Counted from the first letter of the stretch, positions 47,668-58,932 are shown. The stretch is 64,000 bases of DNA from Andalucia godoyi (GCA_009859145.1 VRVR01000041.1:62001-126000), one strand, 5' to 3'. The notes: generated by a model not told the origin, from the letters alone. Made by a program: numbers and translations.

Positions 47668-48387
47668 GTGTGTATGAACATCAAACAATACCATACCGAA
47701 AGTTTTTTTAAAAGCACAAAGATTTCTTTTCAGAATTTTCTTCATTCTTCACTTCTTTTTCTTCTTCTTTCTATTATTTTCTGTTTGTATTATTTTTTTA
47801 AATTATCGAACCCTCAAGCAGCACCTCTTCAAAGACAAAACAACATCTCATGGCTCCAAAGAGGGATCTCCCCAACAAACTCAAACCGGCCATGCCCGAC
47901 GATACTGAGACCCAAGAAACCTGTTGATTCTCTCTCATCGGAGGCGGAGAGCAAGAAGAAGCGATGGCCCTTTGATGCAGAGCAGTCTACATTGAAAAAG
48001 TCGGTGTTCGACCCAATTAAAAACACGTGGCTTGGATCTGTCTTCGGTGACAGCTTAGCGAATCATGACCAACAAGGATTCATGTTTTGGCGAGCGGCTC
48101 TTTGGCCCAGTCCAATATTCTCAAATCGCAGAAATGAGAATAAAGGGCCAAAACCCAAATTGGGCAACTTCTGGCGTCTCCCCTCCAAAATGGAAATAGC
48201 GATCGGAAACCGCACGCATCCGAGCCGGATGTTGGACCGTGACTTGAAGCTGGACGTTGCACAAGAATTCCAAAGGGGTACCTGTCCTGCGCCGTTTGAC
48301 GTCACCGATGGCTCCATAAGGAATTTCCGATACGGACTATTTTGGAAAGTGCTTCACGACTACCCGGACCATCCGAACCGCTGCTGA
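47668..48387 (+). CDS. Doubtful ORF, 239 residues
   Basis: An open frame with a plain ATG at 47668. The first 50 residues are Phe/Leu/Tyr-rich from a T-rich stretch (FLHSSLLFLLLSIIFCLYYFF) and might be a transmembrane segment or just untranslated leader. From about residue 85 the composition becomes coding-like: SKKKRWPFDAEQSTLKKSVF, FMFWRAALWPSPIF and GLFWKVLHDYPDHPNRC. A second short frame starting MAPKRDLPNKLKPAMPDDTE overlaps it near 47850. I recognise no family. It lies between two plus-strand genes in an otherwise empty 1.3 kb. Confidence 0.35.
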   Translation: MCMNIKQYHTESFFKSTKISFQNFLHSSLLFLLLSIIFCLYYFFKLSNPQAAPLQRQNNISWLQRGISPTNSNRPCPTILRPKKPVDSLSSEAESKKKRWPFDAEQSTLKKSVFDPIKNTWLGSVFGDSLANHDQQGFMFWRAALWPSPIFSNRRNENKGPKPKLGNFWRLPSKMEIAIGNRTHPSRMLDRDLKLDVAQEFQRGTCPAPFDVTDGSIRNFRYGLFWKVLHDYPDHPNRC

Positions 48388-48882
48388 TTTCCCCCTCCCT
48401 CTCGACGCCTTCTGCTCGTTCACCCCTTTCCAGTGGAGCTATTGCATTGCGCCCATTCACTCCATATTTCCTCCGTTGTCATCATCGCTGCATGCTTCGT
48501 CGTCGCTGATTCTCGGCTCTTGCAGCGCTCTTTACAATTTTCTTCGTCTCGTCTGGCGTCTCTTATCTTTCTAAATTTTCTTATTATTATTAAAACAGAC
48601 TTCTGCTTTTCCCTTCTGTCCTGCTTTTCCTTTGTCTCTGCATTTCATTTCGTCTTCTCACCAATCCTTTCTTGCATATCCAAGGGAGCGCGTCCCCAGC
48701 CCGCCTCTTCCGTCCAGGACTTCTTTCGTGTCGCAAATAGCCTGAATTGTCGTCTCTTCTTCTTTCCTCTCCACACTGATTTGATCCGTTTTCCTTCTTC
48801 TCTCCCCCTTCTCTCCCTCTCTCTGTCTCTCTCTGTTATAATGGTTTTGGTTTTGGTCGATTTCTGAATTCTTTTCCCAAAA

Positions 48883-50341
48883 ATGAGTGTCGTAGAGAGC
48901 CTCGGCACGGAAAGCGCACAACGGCAGCAGCCGCCGCCTATCTCAGTGTCGACGGCCAAGCCTCGGATTCTGCGCGTTCTGGTAGGGTCTCAAGTGTATC
49001 TCGTTCCTTCTGTGGTTGGAAAACGAAAGCTATCAACCTGGAAGATATTTCCATCTCTCACACGCATGGTTGCTTCTTCTGGCCAGTATGATGGGCCTAA
49101 CGTACCCTTCGCTGAAATGGGACAGTCTGTGATGCGCGAACAACAACGAGCGTTGGAAGAGCAGCCGCCGAACCCAAAGCCAAAGGATCTCGTTGCAGAT
49201 CTCGAAACAAGGGTATTTGAGAATTTCAAGAATTCGCATCGTTCTTCTTCACATACATCAACTTCATCATCATCAGGTTCGGGTTCGGGCTCGGGCCCAT
49301 GTTCTGCGAGAACCGCGGATGTCGCAGCAGCAAGTGTGCGTTCTGGATCAAACTCAAATTCGAATTCTCGTTGTGACAATCATGGTCTCGTCAGTACAAG
49401 TGGCTGCAGTATTGTGCACAGTGTTAATGATGGTGCCAGTGGTAGTGGTAGTGGTAGTGGTAGTATCAGTGCAAATGGCAGTGCTCCTTTTAATGGAGTT
49501 CGTGGAGTGGATTCGGCAGCGTCGTTTCCTTCCCGGATTGCTTCTGGAGGAACGACATCACACAGCAATCCTTCAGTGTCAGAGTCAACACACTCATCTG
49601 TGACCTCGTCATCGAATCGTGGAGAAGGAACGAACGGTGCGATACCGCAATTCGCCGGAGTGAAATCGGGTCTTTTCGACAGCAGTGTGAGCAACAAAAC
49701 GGAATCGGAAACGCGCGACAACGAGCTTTCTTTTGTATCCTATGACTCCACCAGCCAGCAATTCATTGTTTCATCTAGAAATCCTGAGGTTTATGCGGTT
49801 CTGTTTGACTGGCTGTTGAATGGTGTGTTTTTCGTTCCACATTACGTGTCTGTAGAAGACATTTTGAACGAACTGCAAGTTCTTGGGGCTCCCACTTCTG
49901 TTCTTCGAGAATTCAACCAGTCTGTGGCAAATTCCGACAGCCTGGGTTTGTCTTCAGCGCCCACAACAACGACCGACGAATCTCACCGAAGCACTGCCAC
50001 AAGACCTGGGATGTCGAATGCAGTCACAGATCGCAGAAATCCGCTTCCACCCTCAGCCGAGCTTGTCCACGATGTCGCGGATTCCATCCCGTATCGAGGG
50101 TCTGCATCATCTGGCAATCAAGCGTATCCCATCGAACAACAAACTGCCGGGGAATCGCGCGGCCCACCAAACTGCCCAGAATATTCGTCTTCATCGCCAT
50201 CCTCGCTCCGAAAGTCATTCTTGGTTGTTTCTGGTCATGAGTTTGTACCTGGTTCGGGACTCTCCAGTGGTGAACATGGCGAAAAGGCTCGACGGCCCAA
50301 TTCTCCGTCTGCTGCTGCTGTTGCTACTGTCTCGTGTCATC

Positions 50342-50380
<39 letters not shown>

Positions 50381-53223
50381 GTCAGCAGCAACAGCAACAG
50401 CAGCAGCAACAGCAACAGCAGCAGCAACAGCAACAGCAGCAGCAACTCCTGGATGCAAGCCTCGCCGACCGCGCTCTCAACCACGCTTCGCTTCATGGAC
50501 CCAGCGGACAGTTGACTCGACGCAGTCTGATGGAACAAACGGAATTGCTTGACAAATCGAGTGCTAGTAGAGATGGAAGGAGAGCTGACGGGTCGTCTGT
50601 CATTCGGAAAGAGTGGATTGCGCAGCAGCTCATCGAGTCCCACACAGCGGATGCCCGGTTTGACAATCCAGTCCCCAATGAATCCCCTCCAACGTCGAAT
50701 GAAGACCCAAAACATGTCGACAGTAGTCTGTCAGATGAAATGATCATGTACTCTCGTGACAGTTCCGAGCTGGTCTTGCAGCCGAATATTCCGCGGCCGC
50801 CGTCCAGTGAATCGGAACAGTTCGAGAACGTGAATTCAGCTTCTGGTAGTGGGCCTGACAGCCGTGCGAGCACGAGTGGATCCGCAGAAGACGGCGTCGC
50901 CAACGTTGGCCCAAAGGCCAAACGTCCTCGACTTGCCCAGACATCGCAAGCGGAGGCAACTCAGCATGTTTTTGAAAACGGCGATTTTCAAAATAAGATT
51001 GTCTGTGCCCGAATCGGCTCATCAACAGCGACAATGCAGACGTCTGCAGATTCGAGGGACAATGATGTCGAAGCGTCTCCTGTTCCGATTCAAGCAGTTG
51101 CAGCAAATCACTTTCTAAACAATGACATGGGTCTTGGAGATCACGATCTTTCTCTCGATCTGTGTGACAGCGGATCTTCCGGCGATTTCAATTTTGGTAT
51201 GACTGCTGCTGTGGCAACGTCGAGAAACGCTCAACAGAGAATTCAAAATGCAGTGTGTCAGGTGTCTTCTTTTGATTTGCCTGCATCTCGCTCGGAGGCG
51301 TGCATTCCTCTATCCAAGCACATTCCTGAGAAAACCCGCACGTCGTTTCAATGCCAGAACAGCTCGAATCGAAGTTCGCACTCGGAGTCTGCTGCACCGA
51401 TGACGGCATCTCCAAGCCGCCAATGCCCCACCGTAGGTAGCCGCAAGCAGCCGAAGAGCCAGTCTCCAAATTCTTCCCGCGATCATGTTTACCCGCAGGT
51501 CCCTTTATACGGTGGCATGTGTGTGAATTCGGATAGGAATTTATCCAGGGGCAGTGCCGTTGCGACAACAGCAGTGACAGCGCCTCTTCCGAAGCGCCCA
51601 CTGAACGCGTTCAATTTGTTTGCTTCTATACAGCGCGAAGAACTAAAGGATCTCTTGCCGTCGACGGATTTGAAGTCAACGAACAAGCACATAGGCAAGT
51701 TGTGGAAAGAACTCTCGCAAGACGAAAGAGAAAAGTACAGAAATATATCGGAGGAGAAAAACCGTGAGTTTTCTGTGCAAATGGAGAACATGAACATCTT
51801 GCAAGACATCACTGCTGCCGATGATGCCAGTCGAATTCCGTTGCGGATCAAGACTGTCAAGCCAAATGCTTACAACGAATTTCTTGCTACGCGGACCCCT
51901 GAAATCAGAGAACAGAATCCGAGCATGGATTTCCGAGAAATCATGAGAATCCTTTCCGATGAATGGAAGTGTCTGTCAGAGGAGGAAAAAGAGAAATTCC
52001 GTGAATCGTCAATGGAAAAAGCCCGTGCCCGCCGCGTTCGTCGTATTGAAGTAGCACAGAAGAAGATGTGCGAGGATCGTGAGCGCAGAAGCCAGCACGT
52101 CTATCAGCGGCAGGAGCAATTTGCGCTTGATTATCAGTTAGCAGCGGCAGCCGCTGTTGCCGAGACTGCTGGTGGTTCAGCGGCCATGCATCCGTTTTCC
52201 ACTGCTTCGTCTATTCAGCTTGATGGTACGTCTCGCGATCGGTTTGGATCGTCAGAGGGATCGTGGATGCATTCTGATTCCCAGCGTCACCATGCTGCAC
52301 CAATGTTTCCCAATCGCCAGCTGCAGGATGGCTTTGCTTCATTGGGAAGTAGAGTTTCTGAATTTCGTCATCGTCCAGGGGCACAGTCTTTTCAGGTTGT
52401 TGTGGACAGTTCTGGCGGATCGAAAACAACTTCTATTCCTCAGGATGGAGCACAGCCTAATGCTTCGAATGCACTGAATGCTGCGACGAACGCTCTGGCT
52501 TCATCATTGTCTGTGGCGTACGGTCTGTGGCCGCAGTTTAATTCCAGCCTCGCGAGTACGTTGTCATTGCCCGAGTTGGCTAACAAACCTTCTCTTATGA
52601 GCAACATTCCTGGATTCCCAATGATATCGACTGTGACACCGGATCAACAGACGCAGAATTTTGCTGGAACGGCTTCTTTTTCCAGTTTGGTACAGATGCA
52701 ATCACAGGCAGTTGAAAACCAGCAATTCCCGGTGTGGTCTGCGTCTTTTGGAACCTCGGGAAGTCTGCAAAGTTTGAACCAGTCTGCTGTGTCACATTCT
52801 GGAAAAGCCATGCCGAATATGCAAATGTTCAATGCGCCATTCGGAGCATCGTTTGCAATGGCTCTGCCATCGACGCAGGATGCACACAGTCACCACTTTG
52901 GGCACTCCAATAGCAATGCCAACTCCAGCTCTCTCAACCCAGCAAATGTCGACGATCATTTATCTTTTTCGAATTCATTTAGCTGCGGCATGGGCAGCGG
53001 ACCATTTTATACCAATTTGCAGCAATTCGCAGGTTACCCGTCTTCGTCACTGCCGTTCTCAGGAGCCCCTGATATCACTGGCACCTCATCAAGCTTTACC
53101 TCAACATCCAATGGTGGTGGTGGTGGGTCTGCTGCGGCTCCTTCCTTCCCTGCATGTTCTGTTCATCCTTCGTATGACACCCCTGCAAGCGGAAATTCTA
53201 TTCCGCATGCGCGACCATACTGA
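48883..53223 (+). CDS. Large two-HMG-box protein with poly-His/poly-Gln tract
   Basis: A 1446-residue, mostly disordered protein. Two tandem HMG boxes lie in the C-terminal third: box 1 at about 900-965 (LPKRPLNAFNLFASIQREEL ... KHIGKLWKELSQDEREKYRN) and box 2 at about 990-1055 (KPNAYNEFLATRTPEIREQN ... ILSDEWKCLSEEEKEKFRES). Box 1 has the sequence-tolerant look of HMGB/TFAM-like boxes. A run of about a dozen His followed directly by about twenty Gln sits at about 486-521. Other parts are Ser/Gly-rich (SGSGSGS near 130 and 185). A nuclear chromatin or transcription role is likely. The ATG at 48883 follows CTTTTCCCAAAA. The gene is intronless across 4.3 kb. Confidence 0.85.
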
Positions 53224-53513
53224 TTCTCGGAATGCGGCCTCTTTCCCATCGCTCTTTCCAGTTCTGTCTTGGTGTTCTCCTCCTTCCTTTCCCCATTCTC
53301 ATTCTGATTCGTTCATGTTCCCAGTTCTTGATGTTGCATGTTTTCTGTACGCCACTGTATTGTATTTGTATTGTATTCTTTGGTACTGTACTTTTCTGGC
53401 ATCCGTTTCGATTATCATGTATTCTATAGCGCACTTCGCACGTTCGTCGCAATTCACAAAGTGCAGTGTGTCGTCTTATTTTGCAAGTAAATACATTTTT
53501 TGTTGCACCAACC

Positions 53514-54833
53514 TCATGCTTTCGAAGGAGTTGATGATAGCTGATGGAGAAATGGGGAAATCGTGGAGGTTCGCACCCACAACCCCCAATCTTCATCTGA
53601 TACCCATTTTGGGGGAGGAGCCTCGTAGACAATATTTTCCTCGATTTCATATTTCCAAGCATGCAGACAAATGAACAAGGATGCGGGATCGCTAATCAGA
53701 AGCCTTTTCCGACACTCACTGCAGCCTTCAAACACCGGTGAAAGAAACGCTCGGCACTCGTCCGATATTCCAGCCAGATCGAATGCAGCGTTCCGCATGC
53801 GCTTGGACGGCCTTTCGGCTTCCGCTGAATCTCCTGCAACAGAATGACGATCGTAGTGAGAGGGCTGCTGCATTCCATAGTCGGGGTCGTTCACAATGGG
53901 ATGTCCGATGGCTTGCAAATGCACGCGTATTTGATGAGTTCTGCCTGTGTACGGCTTGCACGCCACGATGCTTTGATCACATGCTTCAAAGTACCTGACA
54001 AACCGGACCTCCGTGCACGCCTCCACGCCGAGAGTTGGGTCATCCGTGCAGCCGTGCACTCCGTCCTTTTCATTGAGTGCCACCATGCGTTTTTCAATCC
54101 GCACTGGTTCCATCTTTTGCGAATTGAATTCTCCGTGCACACGCGCGTAGTAAACCTTTTGCATTGTGCGATCGCGCAGCTTCTTGTTGATTTTCTCTGC
54201 AACAACCGAGGTTTTTGCAAATACGACGACACCCGAGGTCAGCCGATCCAGTCGATTGACGGAGTACAGCTTCTTTCCCGGATAGAATTCATGTTCAGCA
54301 ATGTACAACAGCGAATTCTTGAAAAACCTGCCGCAGGGATGGACAGGAAGCGACGGCGGCTTGTTAAACACAACGTAGTCCACTGTTTCACCAATTTTGC
54401 AGATCGGGATATCCAATACTTGCTTTTCATGTCGGTGCATCTTGTGCTCAATGTGATGCTTGTCCATCAGCACAAGCTGCGGATCCGGTCTGGAACCGTT
54501 CACTGTAATGAACCCGTTTTCAATCGCGTTCGGAAAATACCCATCGTCCTCGCAAAACTCCGTCTCCAAGACATTGATAAGTGATCGGCCGACCCACCTT
54601 CGTTTCACCCATGCCTTTCGAACGTCGACGTACGGGAACACATGGCGGAGACCGCAAAGATATGCATAGTCACTGTCCCTTCTGTGGATTTCCAAAGGTG
54701 CAGACGGCAGCGGTTGTAATAGCATTGATGTTGCAGCACTGGCGGCAGGAACTTGCTGCGGTTCCATTTCCATGGTCCTCGGCTCAAGATGGCAGCGATC
54801 TTGCTCCTTCGCCGCGACGACGCACGCGTCCAT
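53514..54833 (-). CDS. RluA-family tRNA/rRNA pseudouridine synthase (RPUSD2/RIB2-like)
   Basis: A 439-residue enzyme. The catalytic Asp lies in YSVNRLDRLTSGVVVFAKT (about residue 196-197). Other blocks are DYVVFNKPPSLPVHPCGRF, MQKVYYARVHGEF, and CKPYTGRTHQIRVHLQAIGHPIVNDPDYG, all typical of the RluA family. Upstream is an S4-like segment (KRRWVGRSLINVLETEF...GFITVNG). The arrangement, length and the motif 'PVHPCGRF..NSL' match eukaryotic RPUSD2 and yeast Rib2/Pus9, which modify position 32 of tRNAs in the cytosol or mitochondria. The ATG at 54833 (MDACVVAAKEQDRCHLE) is the first in-frame one; 13 upstream codons are open. Insertions near residue 345 are lineage-specific. Confidence 0.9.
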   Translation of the reverse strand: MDACVVAAKEQDRCHLEPRTMEMEPQQVPAASAATSMLLQPLPSAPLEIHRRDSDYAYLCGLRHVFPYVDVRKAWVKRRWVGRSLINVLETEFCEDDGYFPNAIENGFITVNGSRPDPQLVLMDKHHIEHKMHRHEKQVLDIPICKIGETVDYVVFNKPPSLPVHPCGRFFKNSLLYIAEHEFYPGKKLYSVNRLDRLTSGVVVFAKTSVVAEKINKKLRDRTMQKVYYARVHGEFNSQKMEPVRIEKRMVALNEKDGVHGCTDDPTLGVEACTEVRFVRYFEACDQSIVACKPYTGRTHQIRVHLQAIGHPIVNDPDYGMQQPSHYDRHSVAGDSAEAERPSKRMRNAAFDLAGISDECRAFLSPVFEGCSECRKRLLISDPASLFICLHAWKYEIEENIVYEAPPPKWVSDEDWGLWVRTSTISPFLHQLSSTPSKA

Positions 54834-55094
54834 TCGTCCAACCGCCACTGCCTCTCCAAATGACGACGCCAATACTCGATACCGGTAGCAAACACAGAAC
54901 CCGTACTACGGTCCTGCGATTTTTTAATGGTGCTGTAGGTATCGGGGTAATGGGAGTCGTCCAATACTGCATGTCGATGCCTGTCGATCACGCATTGCTC
55001 CTCTGTGATTTGCTGACATCCTTCCAGTAAAAAATTCCGTAGTCGGGAGCACCAAGCAACGACGTCCGATTCCTTCTTTTTCCTTTCCTTTCTT

Positions 55095-55105
55095 TTCTTC
55101 TTCTT

Positions 55106-55134
<29 letters not shown>
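55095..55134. repeat. (TTC)n trinucleotide repeat
   Basis: About thirteen TTC units lie about 100 bp upstream of the coatomer epsilon start codon, part of a longer pyrimidine-rich leader between two divergent genes. Confidence 0.9.
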
Positions 55135-55138
<4 letters not shown>

Positions 55139-55235
55139 ATCGTTCTGTGCGTTTCCTGGGCTACTGCAGAAGAACAAAGACTACCAGTTCAGAAGAAGCA
55201 GAACCAGCAGAAGCAACAGAAGAAGCAGAAGAAGG

Positions 55236-56296
55236 ATGGCAGACGATCTGTATGATTCGAGGAATCTCTTCTTTATTGGAGAGTATGCACAGGCTGTTGC
55301 GCTGGCCACCGGTGTGGCAGATTCCCGACTTTCCGACACTTTGCGAGTATGTTGCTTCCATCCCTCTCTCATTTCCTCATTTCCTCATTTCCTCATTTCC
55401 TCATTTCCTCATCTCTCCACTTGTCATTCCCGAGACACAGCATTCTAATTGTATGTCGAGGTCGGTGGGTTGACTAATACTGACAATGATGTTGACGATA
55501 GACTGAGAAAGAGTATATTATTGCGCGGTCTCAAATTGCACTGGGTCAAGCGGATCTCGTGTTGGCGGAGGCAAAATTCAAGTCGAAGAACGCGTCGATT
55601 GCGTTTCAAGCATTGCGAGTTTTGGCTTCGTTTTCTGCGCTTCCTGTGAGCCATCCTGAGAGATCAGCGCTGGTCGCGCAGGTTGAAGAATGGGCCTCGG
55701 GAGATCTTATGCTGCTCGGGCCGTTTGCTTCTGTATGTTGTGCTGTTGTGTTTCTTGCACTTGAAAAAGTGGATCGCGCCCTCCATGTGCTGCACAAGGT
55801 CCAGTCTCTGGAGATGAGTGCTATGCTTGTTGAGTGCTTCTTGGCAATTCAGCGAGTCGATCTTGCCGAAAAGGGTGTCCAAAGAATGCAGCAGGTCGAC
55901 GACGAGCATGTCTTGACGCAGCTGTCGCTGGCCAAAGTCAGACTGGCGAATGCACCGGCTGCGAATGCAGTGAATGATGCAGTAATGATCGTTGCGGAAC
56001 TCGGAACAAAGTATGGCGACTCGGTTGGGTTGATGAATCTGCAGGCAGTCGCTTCCATGCATCAAAACCGATTCGAAGATGCAGAAAAGTTGTTGTTGAA
56101 AGCGCTGGCAAAGCGGTCAAACGACGTCGAAACGTTGGTGAACATGGCAGTAGTGGCAGTGCATTTAAACAAGTCTCGGGATCTCGTCCAACGGTACGTT
56201 GCCCAAGTCAAAACCATTGCTCCTCAGCATCCATGGGTTCGTGCTCTTGCTGCAAAGGAGTCGCTGTTTGACGAGTCGGCACAGTCTGTGATGTAA
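55236..56296 (+). CDS. COPE: Coatomer subunit epsilon (COPE), two exons
   Basis: Exon 1 (55236-55346) encodes MADDLYDSRNLFFIGEYAQA and ends DSRLSDTLR. A 155-bp intron (55347-55501; GTATGT donor, GACGATAG acceptor) follows in phase 0. Exon 2 (55502-56296) begins TEKEYIIARSQIALGQADLV and gives 301 residues in total, the usual size of epsilon-COP. The protein is a TPR superhelix; recognisable family parts include the N-terminal LF..G.Y..A..., RAL.VLHKVQSLEMSAM, and LMNLQAVASMHQNRFEDAEKLLLKAL and DVETLVNMAVVAVHLNK. Epsilon-COP stabilises alpha-COP in the COPI coat, which drives retrograde Golgi-to-ER transport. Confidence 0.92.
55347..55501 (+). other. Intron of COPE (155 bp) with an 8-bp tandem repeat
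   Basis: Bounded by GTATGT and GATAG. Inside, at about 55371-55415, the unit TCATTTCC repeats about five times in a row. The rest is AT-rich with no coding potential, and removal restores the epsilon-COP frame exactly. Confidence 0.85.
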
Positions 56297-56795
56297 TGGG
56301 AAACGACGGTCGCTTCCGGTGCGTTGCAATTCTCAGAGCGCATGTAAATGAAAAATGACAAGCACTGATGCTGATGCTGATGATGATGATGAAAATGTTT
56401 TACAGGATTTCATGTCGAAAGAACTCGAGTGCATAGAACCGGTGCCGCGTTCACTGGAAAATTAAACATGCTTTTGCTTTCATGAAAAATACAATTCAAA
56501 TCCAGTTTGCAATTGAAAGAATACAGAAGAAGCACACAGCAAGCCATACGCAGAAAGCAGGGGGGAAAAGAGACCGCAGGCGGGGCAACCCGGGAGATAT
56601 CAACAAAGTAACGGGGGGAAAACAGGACAAAACAAAAACAAACTTCGATTCTTCTATGAAACAAGGAAGGCAAGGAAACAAACAGAAACAACAGACACCA
56701 AAATCCAAATCAAAAATCAAATCACAGCAACTTGTTAACACAGTCTCCAAATAGAAAACACAACTCGGTGTCACCCTAAGGTGAATAAATCTTGT

Positions 56796-58415
56796 TTAGA
56801 CTTTCGGGACACAAATTCGCACAACACTGTCTCCGCCAGACGTTTCAAAATGGATGAAAACATGTCTCGGAACATTGGTGACTCCATCAAGCAGATTCGA
56901 AAGAGAAATTCCAGCAAGGTCCTTGTATGTTTTCGTCTCCAGGATGTTAAAGATGCGTTCAAGAGGCTTTCCGAAAGCAACGACCTCGTCTTCCTTCACT
57001 CGCGACGCAAGCAAAGCCAAATCGTCTTCAGAACCGAGCGAACGGACAGAGGCAGAAATAACCTGATACCTATACTTTGGAGCTGAGATCAACAGGACGA
57101 GAGTAGAAGACTCGTACGCGGAATACCATTGAACGAAGGTGTTAACAATCTCTTCTTCTCGCTCCTTTTCTTCCTCTGTTTGCGGAACTTGCGACGGCTG
57201 CTGTTGTTGCTGCGACTGCTGTTGGCCATCAGTGGAGGTTCTCCAATTGCTTCGACGCTGCGCATACGAATCGAACGGTCTGACATGCTTTTCAAAGTAT
57301 GCCTTCACAACATCACGTTCAAGAGGAGTTCCTGAAACAAGAGCGTGGGGAGCAACCTGATGCAACCACATAGCAATCTTGTGACTCCCATCGTCGGATT
57401 TGACAAACGAAAAGTCGAAATCCATGTAAACCCCGTGTTGATCGCCGTGCGCAAGAGAAAACAATGCACCCCACGTAATACCATGTGTGACGGCGACGGC
57501 CAGCACAACTTGCATCAACGGCGACTCAATCATTTCTTGAACCCAAGCAAGAACTGTGGAGTACGTCACGTTTGCGGGCCAGAACAGGAATGCATCAGAC
57601 GACGGCTTACGGAACATGGAATCTACGCCGTGGTGCAGCGCCTCGGTGACGAGGCCATTTGCAAAGAAGCGGGTCTTCAAGAAGCGCTCAGTTCCTGGGA
57701 GCGTCCATGGTGAATCCTTGTTCGGACACATGTGGGGCTGCACAGAGCCCAATGGAACAACGGGCAGCTTCTCGGAGTTGAGAATCGAAATTTTGTTTCC
57801 ACTCAGCACGCGGTGCAGCGGTTCCAGGAACACAGAGGTGTGAACCGCAGCCGACTTCTTTCGTTCCTTGGCTTCGGTGACATTGCGCACCGCATCCAGA
57901 ATTCGCGACTTTCTCTGGAAATCCATGGAATCCACAAGAGACGGGCACGCATAGAGGACGCCAAGGATGGAAAAGACGCCAGAAAAGCCATCCGAATGAT
58001 CGCACTGCATCAAAAGCTCATCCAAAAGCACGGTTGCCGACGCTGAGGAAATACGGTCCGTCGATCCGGCAATGTCCGCCCACGCAACCTGCTCAATTGA
58101 CGACGATGCAAGTTCTGAAGGCACTGGGATGGACTCGGGGCGCTGTGGAACAACACGGCTGGTGGGTTGCACAGTCGCCATCGCCGTCGGAGACAGAGAG
58201 ACGCTCGGAGGTGCTGAAGTCGGAGCAGGAGCAGGAGATGCACCTGGAGTACCAGGCGCAGGGTTCAGCGCAGGCGTAGGGCGAAGCGACGCAAAGCGCT
58301 GGTTCGGAGCAGCGTTCGGCGACGGAACAGCTGCAATCGTTGCCGGAACCTTTTTCACAACAGACCGTTTCGTGTCCTTGCGACGATTATCAACTACCTG
58401 CCAGTCGTCATCCAT
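56796..58415 (-). CDS. Unrecognised protein, 539 residues
   Basis: Starts MDDDWQVVDNRRKDTKRSVV. The first 110 residues are disordered, Pro/Ala/Ser/Thr-rich. Residues about 110-395 look folded and moderately hydrophobic (ASATVLLDELLMQCDHSDGF, FSILGVLYACPSLVDSMDFQ, GVYMDFDFSFVKSDDGSHKI), without a signal or membrane segment. A Gln/Ser/Glu-rich linker lies near residue 400 (GQQQSQQQQQPSQVP). The final 120 residues form another possible domain (STLVLLISAPKYRYQVISAS ... DLAGISLSNLLDGVTNVP). I see no catalytic motif and no family I can name. The stop is close to the 3' side of the COPE gene, which converges on it about 500 bp away. Confidence 0.72.
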   Translation of the reverse strand: MDDDWQVVDNRRKDTKRSVVKKVPATIAAVPSPNAAPNQRFASLRPTPALNPAPGTPGASPAPAPTSAPPSVSLSPTAMATVQPTSRVVPQRPESIPVPSELASSSIEQVAWADIAGSTDRISSASATVLLDELLMQCDHSDGFSGVFSILGVLYACPSLVDSMDFQRKSRILDAVRNVTEAKERKKSAAVHTSVFLEPLHRVLSGNKISILNSEKLPVVPLGSVQPHMCPNKDSPWTLPGTERFLKTRFFANGLVTEALHHGVDSMFRKPSSDAFLFWPANVTYSTVLAWVQEMIESPLMQVVLAVAVTHGITWGALFSLAHGDQHGVYMDFDFSFVKSDDGSHKIAMWLHQVAPHALVSGTPLERDVVKAYFEKHVRPFDSYAQRRSNWRTSTDGQQQSQQQQQPSQVPQTEEEKEREEEIVNTFVQWYSAYESSTLVLLISAPKYRYQVISASVRSLGSEDDLALLASRVKEDEVVAFGKPLERIFNILETKTYKDLAGISLSNLLDGVTNVPRHVFIHFETSGGDSVVRICVPKV

Positions 58416-58816
58416 TGTGGGAAATAGATCAGAGTAAGTGATTCAAAAAGAAAGATGTCAACGGTAATCACGTTTCTAGATTGAAAGGAGACAAAAAAGA
58501 AAGCAAGCGCAGATTAGGAATAGGAATAGGAATAGGAATAGGATTGGGAATTAGAGTGATGGAAGATATGAAGGAATGAAGGAGTGAAGGAACGAAAAGA
58601 AAAACCAATGGAGAATCGGTTCATTCGGACTTTCCGCACAAAGCAAATGGACAAATGCACGATAAGAATGAGTGATCCTCGAGCGAAATTGGGGCATCTT
58701 TTGGAATGCACGATAGCCCCCGTCGTCTTTTACCATTACTATTTTTTTCTAATATTTTTTTTTTGTATTCTGCCCAAAGGAGAGGCCCCGCCTTCCAGCA
58801 AAAAGACCCTCAGCTC

Positions 58817-58932
58817 GACAAGTGACAAGTGACAAGTGACAAGTGACAAGTGACAAGTGACAAGTGACAAGTGACAAGTGACAAGTGACAAGTGACAAGT
58901 GACAAGTGACAAGTGACAAGTGACAAGTGACA
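58817..58932. repeat. Heptanucleotide minisatellite (AAGTGAC)n, about 16 units
   Basis: An almost perfect run of about sixteen AAGTGAC units, 116 bp long, ending about 115 bp before the start codon of the DPP-IV-like gene. It is read through on the minus strand as repeated Ser-Leu-Val-Thr-Cys-His-Leu without a stop, but no gene is implied. Confidence 0.95.

Noticed and set aside
48297-48304. Second TGACGTCA palindrome
   Set aside because: It lies inside a doubtful reading frame about 580 bp before the HMG-box gene, too far to assign; noted but not called a regulatory site.
53232-53429. Hydrophobic plus-strand ORF after the HMG-box gene
   Set aside because: It lies in the 3' flank, is T-rich and overlaps no known family; it is likely untranslated sequence.
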